Both the position numbers and the translations under genes were made by a program. A DNA stretch of 64,000 nucleotides from an uncultured Flavobacteriales bacterium (lineage in GTDB: Bacteria; Bacteroidota; Bacteroidia; Flavobacteriales; Crocinitomicaceae). The stretch lies in the NCBI GenBank assembly GCA_946480815.1, contig CAMLLB010000004.1, positions 1 through 64,000 of the forward strand. The letters are read 5' to 3'. The notes under the pieces were generated by a model. That model worked only from the letters and a program-made list of their open reading frames with translations, did no database searches and was not told the origin of the DNA. Below are positions 26,668-36,327 of this stretch, one piece after another; within the stretch, counting starts at the first letter, position 1, and each line of letters begins with the position of its first letter.

Positions 26668-29600
26668 ATGAAGGCGTTATTCTTAACCTTTTCCATCTTA
26701 TTTTTTTCATTCTATGCAACATGTGCATGGATCAATATTAACTCTGGTATTAATGATGATCTGACAAGTATCTCTTTCGCAGGTACAACCGGATTAATAA
26801 CCGGAAAAAAGGGCGTATACATTTCCACCAATGGAGGAATCACATCCGGAAGCTGGGTTCTAGCCCAAAATTACTTTACTCCGGCAGATTCCGTTTCATA
26901 CAATCATTCCCAGTTCTATGGATCTGTTCCTTGTTATTTCTTTTCGACTCAACGGATTTTCTTCTGCGGTTCAGATACCGTATTAAATGTATCTGTCATT
27001 TTCGAATACAATACTGCAACCAACAAGCTAAAGAAATTATATTCCGGAACAAATACCCGGTTCAATGATATCGGCCAAAGAGGAAACCTGATCTATGCCG
27101 TTGGAGACAATGGTCAGATCGTATTATTTGATGAGATCAACCCTGTATTTTCCACTGTGACAAGCAATTTCAGTTACAATCTGCAGTCTGTTTCGTTTTA
27201 TGGAACTGCGATCGTAATGACCTCCGGAGATTTGATAATCAAGGGAAGCATCAATAATTCCTCCCCCAATACCGGCACTTTTTCGCAGTATAATTATCCT
27301 AACAGGAATTTCAAGGATGCCGTTTTTGACAATTCGATGTATAGTATTTATGGAACAGGAAAGAATCTGTTCCGTGACAACAACCTCGTTGTAACAGAAC
27401 CGCACCAATATTATTCCGACTCACTCAAGGGCAATGCGGTACTTTCCAATTCGAATCGCATTTTTATCGGGACGGAAACCGGGATCTACCGATCTCCAGT
27501 CAACAGCAATATTTTAGAGTTTCAACCGAGCTCTTCAGGCTTCCGTATTTATGGAATTCAAAGCAACGGCACTAATTTATTTGCTTGCGGAAAGAACGGA
27601 GTTATCCTGTATTCTTCGGATCTTGGCGGAGATCCGGAACCCTATGCCCAAATTGACTATAACGGCGGATGTATCAATACCATTCAGTCTGTTACTTCGA
27701 CTAAAGGAACTGTTACAAGTTGCAGCAATTATCTGAATAATACCTTCATCAATTCGAATTGTTCCGGTTTTACTTACACTTTTAATACAGCCGGTACACA
27801 CGAGATCAAGCTAACGGTTTCCAATGCAAGTTATTCGAAAACAGTCATCAGGAACATCACCATCGTTGCAATTCCACAGATCAATTTATTAACAGACGTT
27901 GCAGACACCATTTTGTGCAAACAGGAAGTGCTTGATATCACCCTTCCCAACACAGAGAATAACGTTTATTATTCCCTCTTTAAATCGGGGAGCAGCACCA
28001 ATTATGGAAACTCACCGACCGGGAATGGAGGCAGTTTAAACTTTCAAAGCAATACCTTAAATCAGGCTGGAACCTATTATCTTCGGGCAACAAGCAGTCT
28101 GGCCAATTGTTATAAGAATTTTACTGATCTGATTACTATACAGGTCGAAAAGCCGGTTTCGAAAATTTATTACGATATCATCAATGCAGAAGTAAACGAA
28201 GATGTCCGTTTCTACCAGCGCTCTGCACAAGCATCCAATTTCGAATGGCATTTCAGCAATTCTCCTGCACTTTCTACCTCCAATCTTCCAGATCCAATCA
28301 ACTCGTTTACCGGTATTGGTTCTTCCCAGGTCACTTTAATTTCGGGAACAGTCAATAATTGTTTTGATTCGACAACAGTTCGCGGACCATTTATTTATCA
28401 GCCTTATGTGACTGACACTACCTGGCTGTTACTGAATTCGAGAACTGCTCCTACAACCAACAACACAATTATCGGTGAAGACATTATTAAAACGATCAAA
28501 TCCGGAACAGGAGGATATGTCGTTATCGGGAATTATCTGCATCGACAGCTAAATTCGCGGGTTGGAGATTCTGTAAATTTACCGGGATTGGGGCAATACT
28601 TGGCTAAATACAATGATTTTGGAATCTTAAAATGGTGCATTGAAACAAAACCTATCAACCAGTCAGCTTTCGGATTCGATATCATTACAGATGTAATGGA
28701 AGATTCAAACGGAAACCTATTCATAACCGGAAACACCAATTCTATGGGATTAATCGACAATAAGGGTGATACAATCTTACCATACTGTAGTTTCCTTCTT
28801 AAAACGGATTCTCTGGGAAGAAAGATTTGGACCAGATCAATGGCATTGAATCAGGGATCTTTCTTACATGTAAATCACGACTACAATGACGATATTTATC
28901 TGACTGTCGGGTTCCAGGACAATTCCACCAGTAATCCGACAACACCCCTTCCATTCTACTTTAACGGTGTGCCGACAGATGATATTTTATTGACCGAAGA
29001 TACCTGCCAGGTTTGTAATGATGTTTACAAAATCGTCAAACTGAACAATAACGGACAGAAACTATATGATTTTATGTTCGAGGTTAGCAGTGCGAACCCT
29101 TATGTAACACCGAAGGTTGTATTTGATAGTTCGAACAACTTGTATTTATGGGGAAGTAAAGAAATCGGCGGCATTATTCATGAACCTGCTTCGGGAGATA
29201 CCATTGCACTTTTCTATACTCCGGGCAACTATGGTGGTAAGTCATTCATTTGTAAATTTGATGTGAATGGCAATTATATCTGGAAAATTCAAACCTATAC
29301 GCAGGACGCATTGAATGATAATACCCAAATATATTCTTTAATTACGGATAATGCCGGAAACCTGTATGCTACCGGAAGAAATGATTACGATAGTTATATG
29401 CCTTCAAGTCCCCATATAATTGTCAATGCAGATAATAGCAACACTATCTTTTACGGAGGAAAGTACTTTTTGACCAAAATCAATTCCAGCGGAATGACAC
29501 AATGGATTACAGGAAACAATTCGAGCTATTACGGAATGGGATTAGATCTTCTGCTTGATAATGATACCCTTTACGCGGTTGGAATGGCAAGAACAAACAA

Positions 29601-30915
29601 TAATACAAACCTGGATCATGAATTCCTTGGTGAAAATAACCTGTCAGTATCCGTCAATTCAAATACTTGCAATTATTTCGTAAATAAATATACTACTGAC
29701 GGAGAAATTTTAGGAGTTTATCTAAATGCTCCTACCAATGCATACACAGGAATATTTATGGATATTGACAGCTATCCCAATTTGATTAAGCTGGATGACG
29801 GTTATTTCTTACTCAATAAATCCATCAGCGTTTATTCCAGTGCTCCCGACCCGGCATATGATTTTGGTTTTACACTTCTTGATACGGACTTCCCTCAGGA
29901 TGGAACTCAATTGAAAATCAAACTCAACCAGGGAATCGAATTCTTACCGCACTACCTGACACAGTTTTACGACACTACTTGCTATGGCTCATCTTATACT
30001 TTTCCCGACGGAACTCAGATTGCAAACCTGACTTCCACTATGTTGCACACCGATTCATTGTTTGCAGCGAATGGAATCGACAGTATCATCAGATACCACG
30101 TTTTTGTAACCGACCCGACCATTCATTATCAGACGGTTGACGTATGTTTTGGCGAAGATTATGAAATAGCGAACGATACTACTTTTACGAATATTGAATC
30201 AGGTTTTGTATACGACCAACTGGTGGTTTCTCCAAATTCCTGTGACAGTATTATCAGACGTGAATTCTTCGTTCATCCGGTCACATACTCCATAGCAGTA
30301 GCAACTGTTTGTGAAGGAGAAGACCTTGTTCTGGGCAATGGAGTAATTGCTGCACATAATATGCAGCACGATTCCGTGGTTGAAATTGTTCTTCAAAGCA
30401 TTTATGGCTGTGACAGTACCGTAAATATCAATGTCCATGTAAGCCAAGTCAACGAATTGGTCACTCAAAACGGAAATCAATTAAACGGAGAAGATCCGTG
30501 GGCATCCTACCAATGGGTCAACTGCAATAACAACTATTCAGCTATTCCAGGTCAAACCGCGATTTCTTTTACAGCTGTTGTCAACGGAAGTTATGCTGCT
30601 ATTGTGACCAGGGACGGATGTACCGACACTTCGGCTTGTTTTACACTTACCGGTCTTTCGATCAATGAACTCGGATATGCTGTGTCTGTTTATCCAAACC
30701 CTACAAACAACAAGTCGGTAATCGACTTCGGGCAGGCAATCGGATCTGCGAACATTTCCGTTTATTCAAACGATGGAAGAAGTGTTTTGGAAACCCAAAT
30801 TACAGGAACTGAAAAATATGAATTGGATTTAACACCATTTGAAAAAGGAACTTATTTTGTCAGAATTATGGCTGAAGACAACAGCAGTCTCGAATTTATT
30901 TTGGTTAAAAATTAG
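26668..30915 (+). CDS. Large T9SS type A secreted protein
   Basis: From the ATG at 26668 the product is 1415 aa; an in-frame TTG seven codons upstream is less likely. It has a signal peptide (MKALFLTFSILFFSFYATCA). The N-terminal part resembles BNR/YCF48-type propeller repeats (GVYISTNGGITSGSWVLAQ). A PKD-like region and SBBP-like segments (LAKYNDFGILKWCIETKPIN, ITDVMEDSNGNLFITGNTN) follow. The C-terminus (from about 1332) is a type A sorting domain: YAVSVYPNPTNNKSVI, ISVYSNDGRSV, FEKGTYFVRIM. It should be secreted by the T9SS and cleaved or anchored at the surface. No catalytic motif was found. Confidence 0.85.
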   Translation: MKALFLTFSILFFSFYATCAWININSGINDDLTSISFAGTTGLITGKKGVYISTNGGITSGSWVLAQNYFTPADSVSYNHSQFYGSVPCYFFSTQRIFFCGSDTVLNVSVIFEYNTATNKLKKLYSGTNTRFNDIGQRGNLIYAVGDNGQIVLFDEINPVFSTVTSNFSYNLQSVSFYGTAIVMTSGDLIIKGSINNSSPNTGTFSQYNYPNRNFKDAVFDNSMYSIYGTGKNLFRDNNLVVTEPHQYYSDSLKGNAVLSNSNRIFIGTETGIYRSPVNSNILEFQPSSSGFRIYGIQSNGTNLFACGKNGVILYSSDLGGDPEPYAQIDYNGGCINTIQSVTSTKGTVTSCSNYLNNTFINSNCSGFTYTFNTAGTHEIKLTVSNASYSKTVIRNITIVAIPQINLLTDVADTILCKQEVLDITLPNTENNVYYSLFKSGSSTNYGNSPTGNGGSLNFQSNTLNQAGTYYLRATSSLANCYKNFTDLITIQVEKPVSKIYYDIINAEVNEDVRFYQRSAQASNFEWHFSNSPALSTSNLPDPINSFTGIGSSQVTLISGTVNNCFDSTTVRGPFIYQPYVTDTTWLLLNSRTAPTTNNTIIGEDIIKTIKSGTGGYVVIGNYLHRQLNSRVGDSVNLPGLGQYLAKYNDFGILKWCIETKPINQSAFGFDIITDVMEDSNGNLFITGNTNSMGLIDNKGDTILPYCSFLLKTDSLGRKIWTRSMALNQGSFLHVNHDYNDDIYLTVGFQDNSTSNPTTPLPFYFNGVPTDDILLTEDTCQVCNDVYKIVKLNNNGQKLYDFMFEVSSANPYVTPKVVFDSSNNLYLWGSKEIGGIIHEPASGDTIALFYTPGNYGGKSFICKFDVNGNYIWKIQTYTQDALNDNTQIYSLITDNAGNLYATGRNDYDSYMPSSPHIIVNADNSNTIFYGGKYFLTKINSSGMTQWITGNNSSYYGMGLDLLLDNDTLYAVGMARTNNNTNLDHEFLGENNLSVSVNSNTCNYFVNKYTTDGEILGVYLNAPTNAYTGIFMDIDSYPNLIKLDDGYFLLNKSISVYSSAPDPAYDFGFTLLDTDFPQDGTQLKIKLNQGIEFLPHYLTQFYDTTCYGSSYTFPDGTQIANLTSTMLHTDSLFAANGIDSIIRYHVFVTDPTIHYQTVDVCFGEDYEIANDTTFTNIESGFVYDQLVVSPNSCDSIIRREFFVHPVTYSIAVATVCEGEDLVLGNGVIAAHNMQHDSVVEIVLQSIYGCDSTVNINVHVSQVNELVTQNGNQLNGEDPWASYQWVNCNNNYSAIPGQTAISFTAVVNGSYAAIVTRDGCTDTSACFTLTGLSINELGYAVSVYPNPTNNKSVIDFGQAIGSANISVYSNDGRSVLETQITGTEKYELDLTPFEKGTYFVRIMAEDNSSLEFILVKN

Positions 30916-30934
30916 ATCTTCTTAAATTGGCAGC

Positions 30935-32044
30935 ATGGGACGATTGATCCAAAACTCATCTGATTTGACGGTCAATCGTCCGAAACCGATTACAGACAAC
31001 ATTCCGGTCCTGGAATATTCGAAAAACATTGATCCGAAGTATGCAGTTGAAGCTTTGCTTGAAGGAAATTATGTATTGATTGCAGATCAGTTCAGCAGTG
31101 GAATTGCAGTACTCGAAGCACTGAAAAAACAGCTTTCAAAAAAGTCAAAATCCGAGTCGTTTCAAGCCCAGCGCGCCTATCGCGATACTTTCAGAAAAGC
31201 AACTCAGTTACTGCTCATTGAAATTTCAGATCACAAACTCCATGTACGAAAAGCACCTGAAATCGGATGGTTCAACATACTTTACCCGGAACTTCAAGAC
31301 TTCTTTCTTCCTTTTACGGATGTACAAGGGCTAAACAGTTCGTGGCAATGGTACGTAAAAGGAATTCGTATTCCGGGACTAAAGCAAACACTTCACCCCT
31401 TTTACGGAACTTACTTTCCCACCCGTTTTGAACATATCGAATTATTTGTCAGCTATTTAAAATCTTATGATGGCAAAAAAAACCGTGCTTTTGATATCGG
31501 GATTGGAAGTGGGATTTTAAGTAACCTGTTCCATCAATTTGATTTTAAAGAAGTTAATGCTTCCGATATCAATCCAAATGCAATCACTGGAATGCTCTAT
31601 CAGAAGGAAAAAAATCATTCTCATTCTCATTCTAATTCTCATTCTAATTCTCTTAACCTTTATTTCGGGGATTTATTTGCAGGATCTGAAATTAAATCGG
31701 ACGTGGTTGTTTTTAATCCACCATGGATCCCGCTTCCAAAAGAAGTTTCGGGGATTGACCTGGCAATTTATTACGATTCCGAATTATTCCCACGATTCTT
31801 CGAAGAAGCTCACAAACACTTAAACGCGGAAGGACAGCTTGTCATTCTATTCTCCAATCTGGCTGGATTGATGGATCCGAATTTCGTTCATCCGATTGAA
31901 ACAGAATTAAAACAGCACAACCGGTTTACACTGGTGAAAAAGACGACCAAAAAAGTCGAAGCGGCTTCTGCCAAAACGAAACGGAAAGCAGTTTGGCGAG
32001 AGAAGGAATTTGTAGAATGCTGGGTATTGAGAATGTTCAAATAG
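30935..32044 (+). CDS. Class I SAM-dependent methyltransferase with NPPW motif
   Basis: 369 aa. Motif I is AFDIGIGSGILSNLF and motif IV VVFNPPWIPLP, the N-[DN]PP[YFW] type found in HemK/RsmC-like enzymes that methylate nitrogen on protein, RNA or DNA. The N-terminal domain (YAVEALLEGNYVLIADQFSS) precedes the catalytic part. A hexanucleotide repeat, six CATTCT/AATTCT units at 31616-31651, encodes HSHSHSNSHSNS at residues 228-239 in the loop after motif II; it is in frame and should not disrupt the fold badly. It starts 20 nt after the T9SS gene stop. The substrate is unknown. Confidence 0.8.
   Translation: MGRLIQNSSDLTVNRPKPITDNIPVLEYSKNIDPKYAVEALLEGNYVLIADQFSSGIAVLEALKKQLSKKSKSESFQAQRAYRDTFRKATQLLLIEISDHKLHVRKAPEIGWFNILYPELQDFFLPFTDVQGLNSSWQWYVKGIRIPGLKQTLHPFYGTYFPTRFEHIELFVSYLKSYDGKKNRAFDIGIGSGILSNLFHQFDFKEVNASDINPNAITGMLYQKEKNHSHSHSNSHSNSLNLYFGDLFAGSEIKSDVVVFNPPWIPLPKEVSGIDLAIYYDSELFPRFFEEAHKHLNAEGQLVILFSNLAGLMDPNFVHPIETELKQHNRFTLVKKTTKKVEAASAKTKRKAVWREKEFVECWVLRMFK
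31616..31651 (+). repeat. Hexanucleotide tandem repeat inside the methyltransferase gene
   Basis: CATTCT x3, AATTCT, CATTCT, AATTCT: six units encoding alternating His/Asn-Ser. Length changes would add or remove two residues each and keep the reading frame. Confidence 0.85.
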
Positions 32045-32104
32045 TCCAAAAGGTAAAAAAGTTCAAAACAATTCGGAATTCGGCATTCGGAATTCGTAAT
32101 TTTG
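32036..32104. repeat. Mixed GTTCAAA and GAATT array running into a -7 box
   Basis: GTTCAAATAGTCC, AAAAGGTAAAAAAGTTC and then CGGAATTCGGCATTCGGAAT follow one another and end in TAATTTTG (32097-32104), a TAnnTTTG match 4 nt before the ATG at 32109. Two of the repeat families meet here. Confidence 0.6.
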
Positions 32105-32108
32105 AACA

Positions 32109-32594
32109 ATGCAAATCAAAACAACGCTCACACAATCCGAATTCGCAAAACTGACAGGCATTTTACTACTCAAACGACTTCAGGTACTTTTCCTGGTCCT
32201 TGCCGTTATTGCCTTAATCATCGGTGCACTGATTGCCATCCTGTTTTTTCATAATAAGGACGCGTATATGCTTGTTTTTGTCGCTATCGTATTCCTGGGT
32301 TTATTTGCATTCAGTATCTTCAATAATGCAAAAAGGCATTATCAGAACAATCCCCGCATTCGGCAGGAAACAACTTATGATTTTTCAGACAAGGGAATTT
32401 CCATAACAAAGGAAGGATATGCTTCCTCCATTAAATGGAATGAAATTATCCGCATCCGGAAAAAAGCCGGCTTGATCCTGATCTGGCAAAACAAACTGGT
32501 TGCAAATGTGATTTCGGCAAAGGATGTGAGCCCTGAGCAGCTGAATGAAATCAAAGACTTTATTCAAAAAAAGAATATTCAATCGAACCTTTGA
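32109..32594 (+). CDS. YcxB-like membrane protein
   Basis: 161 aa with two membrane helices (about residues 24-48 and 52-72) followed by a cytoplasmic domain with the YcxB-type pattern: TYDFSDKGISITKEGYASSI, then KWNEIIRIRKKAGLILIW. The family is of unknown function. Its -7 box TAATTTTG is nearly leaderless. Confidence in the family is moderate because it is small and divergent. Confidence 0.72.
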   Translation: MQIKTTLTQSEFAKLTGILLLKRLQVLFLVLAVIALIIGALIAILFFHNKDAYMLVFVAIVFLGLFAFSIFNNAKRHYQNNPRIRQETTYDFSDKGISITKEGYASSIKWNEIIRIRKKAGLILIWQNKLVANVISAKDVSPEQLNEIKDFIQKKNIQSNL

Positions 32595-32647
32595 TTTAAT
32601 CCTGGTGGAGAAAGACAATGAACAATTTGATGATGTGAGTTCAGAAG

Positions 32648-32706
32648 TTAATTCCTGATTCCTAATTCCTATCCCGATAGCTATCGGGACGTAATTCGTA
32701 ATTAAT
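32648..32706. repeat. AATTCCT array around the palindrome TCCCGATAGCTATCGGGA
   Basis: GTTAATTCCTGATTCC and TAATTCC words flank an 18-bp perfect palindrome, TCCCGATAGCTATCGGGA at 32672-32689, followed by GTAATTCGTAATTAA. The palindrome resembles a widespread CCCGATAGCTATCGGG hairpin I associate with Bacteroidota intergenic regions. It lies between the convergent YcxB-like gene and the outer-membrane receptor gene and could end both transcripts. Confidence 0.6.
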
Positions 32707-32707
32707 T

Positions 32708-35128
32708 TTACCCACCGCCGGTATTTACCCTTCTCTTCAGGTCATCGGCACCGGTCCCTCTTCTTCTGCTTCCTGCAACACTTGTTTTCCCGAACTTATA
32801 CGTAAAGCTTAAAGTCGCTACGCGCGTATCCCGTTTCACATCAAAGTATTCCCTGTAGTTTGTAAAAGCAACATTTGCACGGATGTAGTTTGTATAGAAA
32901 ATGTCTGTCCATGCAAACTTGATCACTCCCCGGCTTTGCAGAACTTTCTTTTGAACACCGATTCCTGTATGCCAGATCTCCTTGATGTGGTCGAAAGCAT
33001 AGATTTCAGGTGTGTGATACGATGCATTCCATTCGATCGACCAATCTTTCTTCAATGTGAAGGTGTTCACCGTATTTAAGATCAACACACCGGAACCTCT
33101 GTTTTGAAGGTTTGTTTGTGCTACATTTCCCGAATAAAGAGCAACATACGCATTAATGTTATTGACGCTGTTCCACCATTTGGTTACCTGGACAGGAGCG
33201 GAAATATTTGCATAGATCAAATCAGCCCGCTTCAAATTGATATTCGTTTGCACCGTCACATTCTGGTTTTGCGTCAGTGGTGCAATGACTTCCGTGATAT
33301 TGTCCTTGGTTGTTGCAATTCCTGCATTTACGAACAAGACATTTTTAAAGGAATAACCCAATTCAAATGTATAGGTTGTCTGCGGACGTAAGTGCGGATT
33401 TCCTTCTTTGTAGGTTGACGGATCCAAGTAAAATTTGAACGGATTCAACTGATCGTAACTAGGGCGGTCAATTCTTCGGTTCATTGATAATTCAAAATGA
33501 TGTTTCTCAGTCGGATTAAAACCAAGATACGCTGTTGGGAATAGCTGGAAATAACCGGTATCCGATACCGAATTAGTTGTTCGTTGTGTCCCTTTTACAT
33601 GCGTATATTCTCCACGTGTTCCCAATTGGAAAGACCACTTTTTTCCTTCGTAATTCCAGGTCAGATAACCTGCTCCAATCGTTTCCTGGTAGATATAGTG
33701 ATTGCTTTTTGTTGTATCATAAACGGGAATTTCATTGCTTCGATCATAAAATTTCAAATCATTGTCTGCAATAACATAACTGGATTTAAATCCGGCATCC
33801 AAAAAATTCTTTGCATTCAGCACCTTGTGAAGATCCACTTTCGCAGCATGAATTGCCAGTTTCCCCTTCAAGTCGCCTGTAAGAATATAGGAATTCTGAA
33901 AAGGAACTCCATTCAGATCATAATAACTTGTATTGAATCGCTGGTTGTTTTGATTTTGGTAAATCGCATAATCCAGATCGGCTGTAATTTCAGAACCACT
34001 CGAATCCAACACATGTTTGTAATTCACATTGGCAGAACCATTGAACCATTTTTCTCTCCGGTCATTTGTTGTAACAAATCGGGAAGAATTCACATCTTGT
34101 TGTGTTTGAACATCCGAGCGATTAATACCATCAATCGTATAGGCATTATTCATTCCATTCACTACAAAGCTTAGGGCATTTTTCTTATTTAACTGGAAAT
34201 CCATTCCGAAACGGGCACTGTGATTGGAAACCGGAAACTTCAGGTTATTATCCTGGATGTAAGCTCCAACAAAAGTATCCTGCTGGTAAAAACGTCGCTC
34301 CAGGACCAGGTGATTGAATCCTTTCCGATACGCATAATTATACGACCCAAATACGTTTACTTTTTTATTCCGATGGTTTAAAGAGATTCCGGCACCGGCT
34401 TTCGGATAGATTCCCTGACCATAACTGACTGTTGCTGTTCCGTTCGTTCCCAAACGGGTATCTTTCTTCAAACGAATATTGATGATGGCAGAACCTGCAG
34501 CATCGTATTTTGCAGAAGGATTGCTGATCAATTCTATTTTATCGATCGCCGACGAAGGGATTCCCCTTAAATAATTTGCCAAATCGGTTCCCGACATTGG
34601 TTGCGCTTTTCCGTCAATTTGAACAATGATCCCGCTCTTCCCGTTTAAACTGATATTATCCGTAGAACTGACACTGACTCCGGGAGATTTTTCCAGAATC
34701 TCAAATGCAGAAGATCCTGTTGCACTTAAGGATTGTTCGACATTTAAAACCATCATCCCCGGTTTTCGTTCAATCATTGGTTTAGTAGCAGAAACCGTTA
34801 CCTCTTCCACTTCTTTGGTCTTATTTTGAAATGCCAGGTTTAAATCAGTTGTCTCCGCAAGAGGCAAAATGGAAGTGGTAAACTCGGTAAAATCTTCGTG
34901 CGTTACACGAATGAAAACAGCATCTACCGGAATGATATCTGCTTCAAACTGCCCGTCTTTTTCCGAAACAGCCATCGATAAAAGCGTCGAATCTGTGGAA
35001 TAAATAAACAACACAGCGTCTGTCACACCTTCATTTTTCGGATTGGAAATATGGCCTTTCACCCACACTTTTTCCTGGGCAAAAGATTGAAGTGAAATGA
35101 GCAAACATATGAGTAGTCCTGCTTTCAT
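32708..35128 (-). CDS. Outer-membrane beta-barrel receptor (carboxypeptidase-regulatory domain plus TonB-dependent-type barrel)
   Basis: 806 aa with a signal peptide (MKAGLLICLLISLQSFAQ). The N-terminus has a CarboxypepD_reg-like domain (about 20-100). A plug-like region follows: VEEVTVSATKPMIERKPG, FEILEKSPGVSVSSTDN, SNPSAKYDAAGSAIINIRL. The rest is a long beta-barrel with a tail rich in Arg/Gly (SRRRGTGADDLKRRVN). This matches the outer-membrane beta-barrel family that resembles TonB-dependent transporters but lacks a clear TonB box. Substrate unknown. A 16-bp palindrome (35158-35173) lies about 30 nt upstream of the ATG. Confidence 0.85.
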   Translation of the reverse strand: MKAGLLICLLISLQSFAQEKVWVKGHISNPKNEGVTDAVLFIYSTDSTLLSMAVSEKDGQFEADIIPVDAVFIRVTHEDFTEFTTSILPLAETTDLNLAFQNKTKEVEEVTVSATKPMIERKPGMMVLNVEQSLSATGSSAFEILEKSPGVSVSSTDNISLNGKSGIIVQIDGKAQPMSGTDLANYLRGIPSSAIDKIELISNPSAKYDAAGSAIINIRLKKDTRLGTNGTATVSYGQGIYPKAGAGISLNHRNKKVNVFGSYNYAYRKGFNHLVLERRFYQQDTFVGAYIQDNNLKFPVSNHSARFGMDFQLNKKNALSFVVNGMNNAYTIDGINRSDVQTQQDVNSSRFVTTNDRREKWFNGSANVNYKHVLDSSGSEITADLDYAIYQNQNNQRFNTSYYDLNGVPFQNSYILTGDLKGKLAIHAAKVDLHKVLNAKNFLDAGFKSSYVIADNDLKFYDRSNEIPVYDTTKSNHYIYQETIGAGYLTWNYEGKKWSFQLGTRGEYTHVKGTQRTTNSVSDTGYFQLFPTAYLGFNPTEKHHFELSMNRRIDRPSYDQLNPFKFYLDPSTYKEGNPHLRPQTTYTFELGYSFKNVLFVNAGIATTKDNITEVIAPLTQNQNVTVQTNINLKRADLIYANISAPVQVTKWWNSVNNINAYVALYSGNVAQTNLQNRGSGVLILNTVNTFTLKKDWSIEWNASYHTPEIYAFDHIKEIWHTGIGVQKKVLQSRGVIKFAWTDIFYTNYIRANVAFTNYREYFDVKRDTRVATLSFTYKFGKTSVAGSRRRGTGADDLKRRVNTGGG

Positions 35129-35157
35129 AGGAATTGATTTTAGACAAAGATCAAATT

Positions 35158-35173
35158 AATTGATGGATCAATT
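35158..35173. promoter_or_regulatory. Palindromic operator candidate upstream of the receptor gene
   Basis: AATTGAT, GG, ATCAATT is a perfect 16-bp inverted repeat 30 nt upstream of the receptor ATG (35128), with further GATC words around it. It is suited to bind a dimeric regulator, but no such regulator is encoded next to it. Confidence 0.35.
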
Positions 35174-35239
35174 ATTATTTTGTGATCAGTTGTTTTTAGT
35201 GACTGTTGAGCGGTTTTTGGTTCGGATGAATGAAAAAAG

Positions 35240-35335
35240 AAGAGTCAAGACTTTTTGAGTCATGAGTCAAGACAATAAAAAGCTCAAAGATTGATTTTTT
35301 GAATTTTGCATTTTTAATTTAGAATTATTTTCGAA
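35240..35335. repeat. AGTCAAGAC plus GAATT array
   Basis: GAGTCAAGAC (about 35242-35251) recurs as GAGTCATGAGTCAAGAC (35257-35273), followed by TTTTGAATTTTGCA and TTTAATTTAGAATTA words. It fills most of the gap between the receptor gene and the EamA gene. Confidence 0.6.
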
Positions 35336-35408
35336 CTATATCGCTTTAGCAATTTTCATCGGTTCCACGGGTCGGAAAAAGGAGTAATTTTAGGCCTCAA
35401 ACAGGATT

Positions 35409-36284
35409 ATGAGCAAGCTAAAAGGTGCGTTATTTGTGGGATTTGGAGCAGCGAGTTATGGAATTCTTGCCACCATTGTGAAATATGCCAATAACCAGGA
35501 TGCACATACCAGTATTCTCACATTCTTTCAATCATTGGTCGGAGTGCTTGTACTTTTTATCCTGATGCAATTTGCTAAAGCAAAAAAAACTCCGGTAAAA
35601 GCAAGTTTGAAATCTAAATCGAAACTGGTTCTTTTCGGAATTTCCATGGGCTTGACGAGTTGTTTCTATTACATTTCCATTCAAACTATTTCAGTTTCTA
35701 TCGGCATTATATTGTTGATGCAATCCATTTGGATGAGCGTTGTTTGGGAAATGATCCAAAAACGAAAAGTGACACATTGGCTTAAGATCGTGGGAGGTTT
35801 TTGCGTTTTGGGAGGAACAGTTCTTGCAACAAACCTGATCGAAGAAGACGTTCACATTTCCATTGAAGGAATTGTTTACGGTTTACTGGCGGCATTATCC
35901 TACACAGTCAGCATGCACGCTTCAAATCATGTCGAAACACATTTATCCAGCGTTGTACGCAGTTTTTGGCTGATTGTGGGAAGTTTGCTCACAGTCATTG
36001 TCTATTGGAACATCCAAATCTTGGAACATTGGGATTGGATGATTTTCCTGCAATTTGGAATAATCCTGGGACTTTTCGGAACGGTGATCCCTCCTATTCT
36101 ATTTAATATCGGGATTCCGCAAACCGGTTTGGGATTGGCCGGTATTTTGGCGGCCATCGAAATTCCCGTTTCGATCTGTTCCGCACAGCTGATTTTGCAT
36201 GAAACAGTAACAGGTATGCAATGGCTGGGAGTCGGGATTATTATTGCGACTGTAGTGGTCATTAATGCGAGAAGGACAGAATGA
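35409..36284 (+). CDS. EamA-family (DMT) transporter
   Basis: 291 aa with about ten hydrophobic helices in two repeated halves, each opening in the EamA pattern (GALFVGFGAASYGILATIVK and GIVYGLLAALSYTVSMHASN). These are drug/metabolite transporter proteins of the inner membrane; the substrate is not predictable. It starts at an ATG after a GAATT-type array. The 3' end is 43 nt from the convergent small-protein gene, with no clear terminator. Confidence 0.88.
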   Translation: MSKLKGALFVGFGAASYGILATIVKYANNQDAHTSILTFFQSLVGVLVLFILMQFAKAKKTPVKASLKSKSKLVLFGISMGLTSCFYYISIQTISVSIGIILLMQSIWMSVVWEMIQKRKVTHWLKIVGGFCVLGGTVLATNLIEEDVHISIEGIVYGLLAALSYTVSMHASNHVETHLSSVVRSFWLIVGSLLTVIVYWNIQILEHWDWMIFLQFGIILGLFGTVIPPILFNIGIPQTGLGLAGILAAIEIPVSICSAQLILHETVTGMQWLGVGIIIATVVVINARRTE

Positions 36285-36327
36285 AAAACAGAAGCAGAAT
36301 GAGAGGTTAAATGCTCTTTCTCCCTTG

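Noticed and set aside
31616..31651. Phase-variation switch in the methyltransferase
   Set aside because: The unit is six bases, so gain or loss does not shift the frame; ON/OFF switching is not possible.
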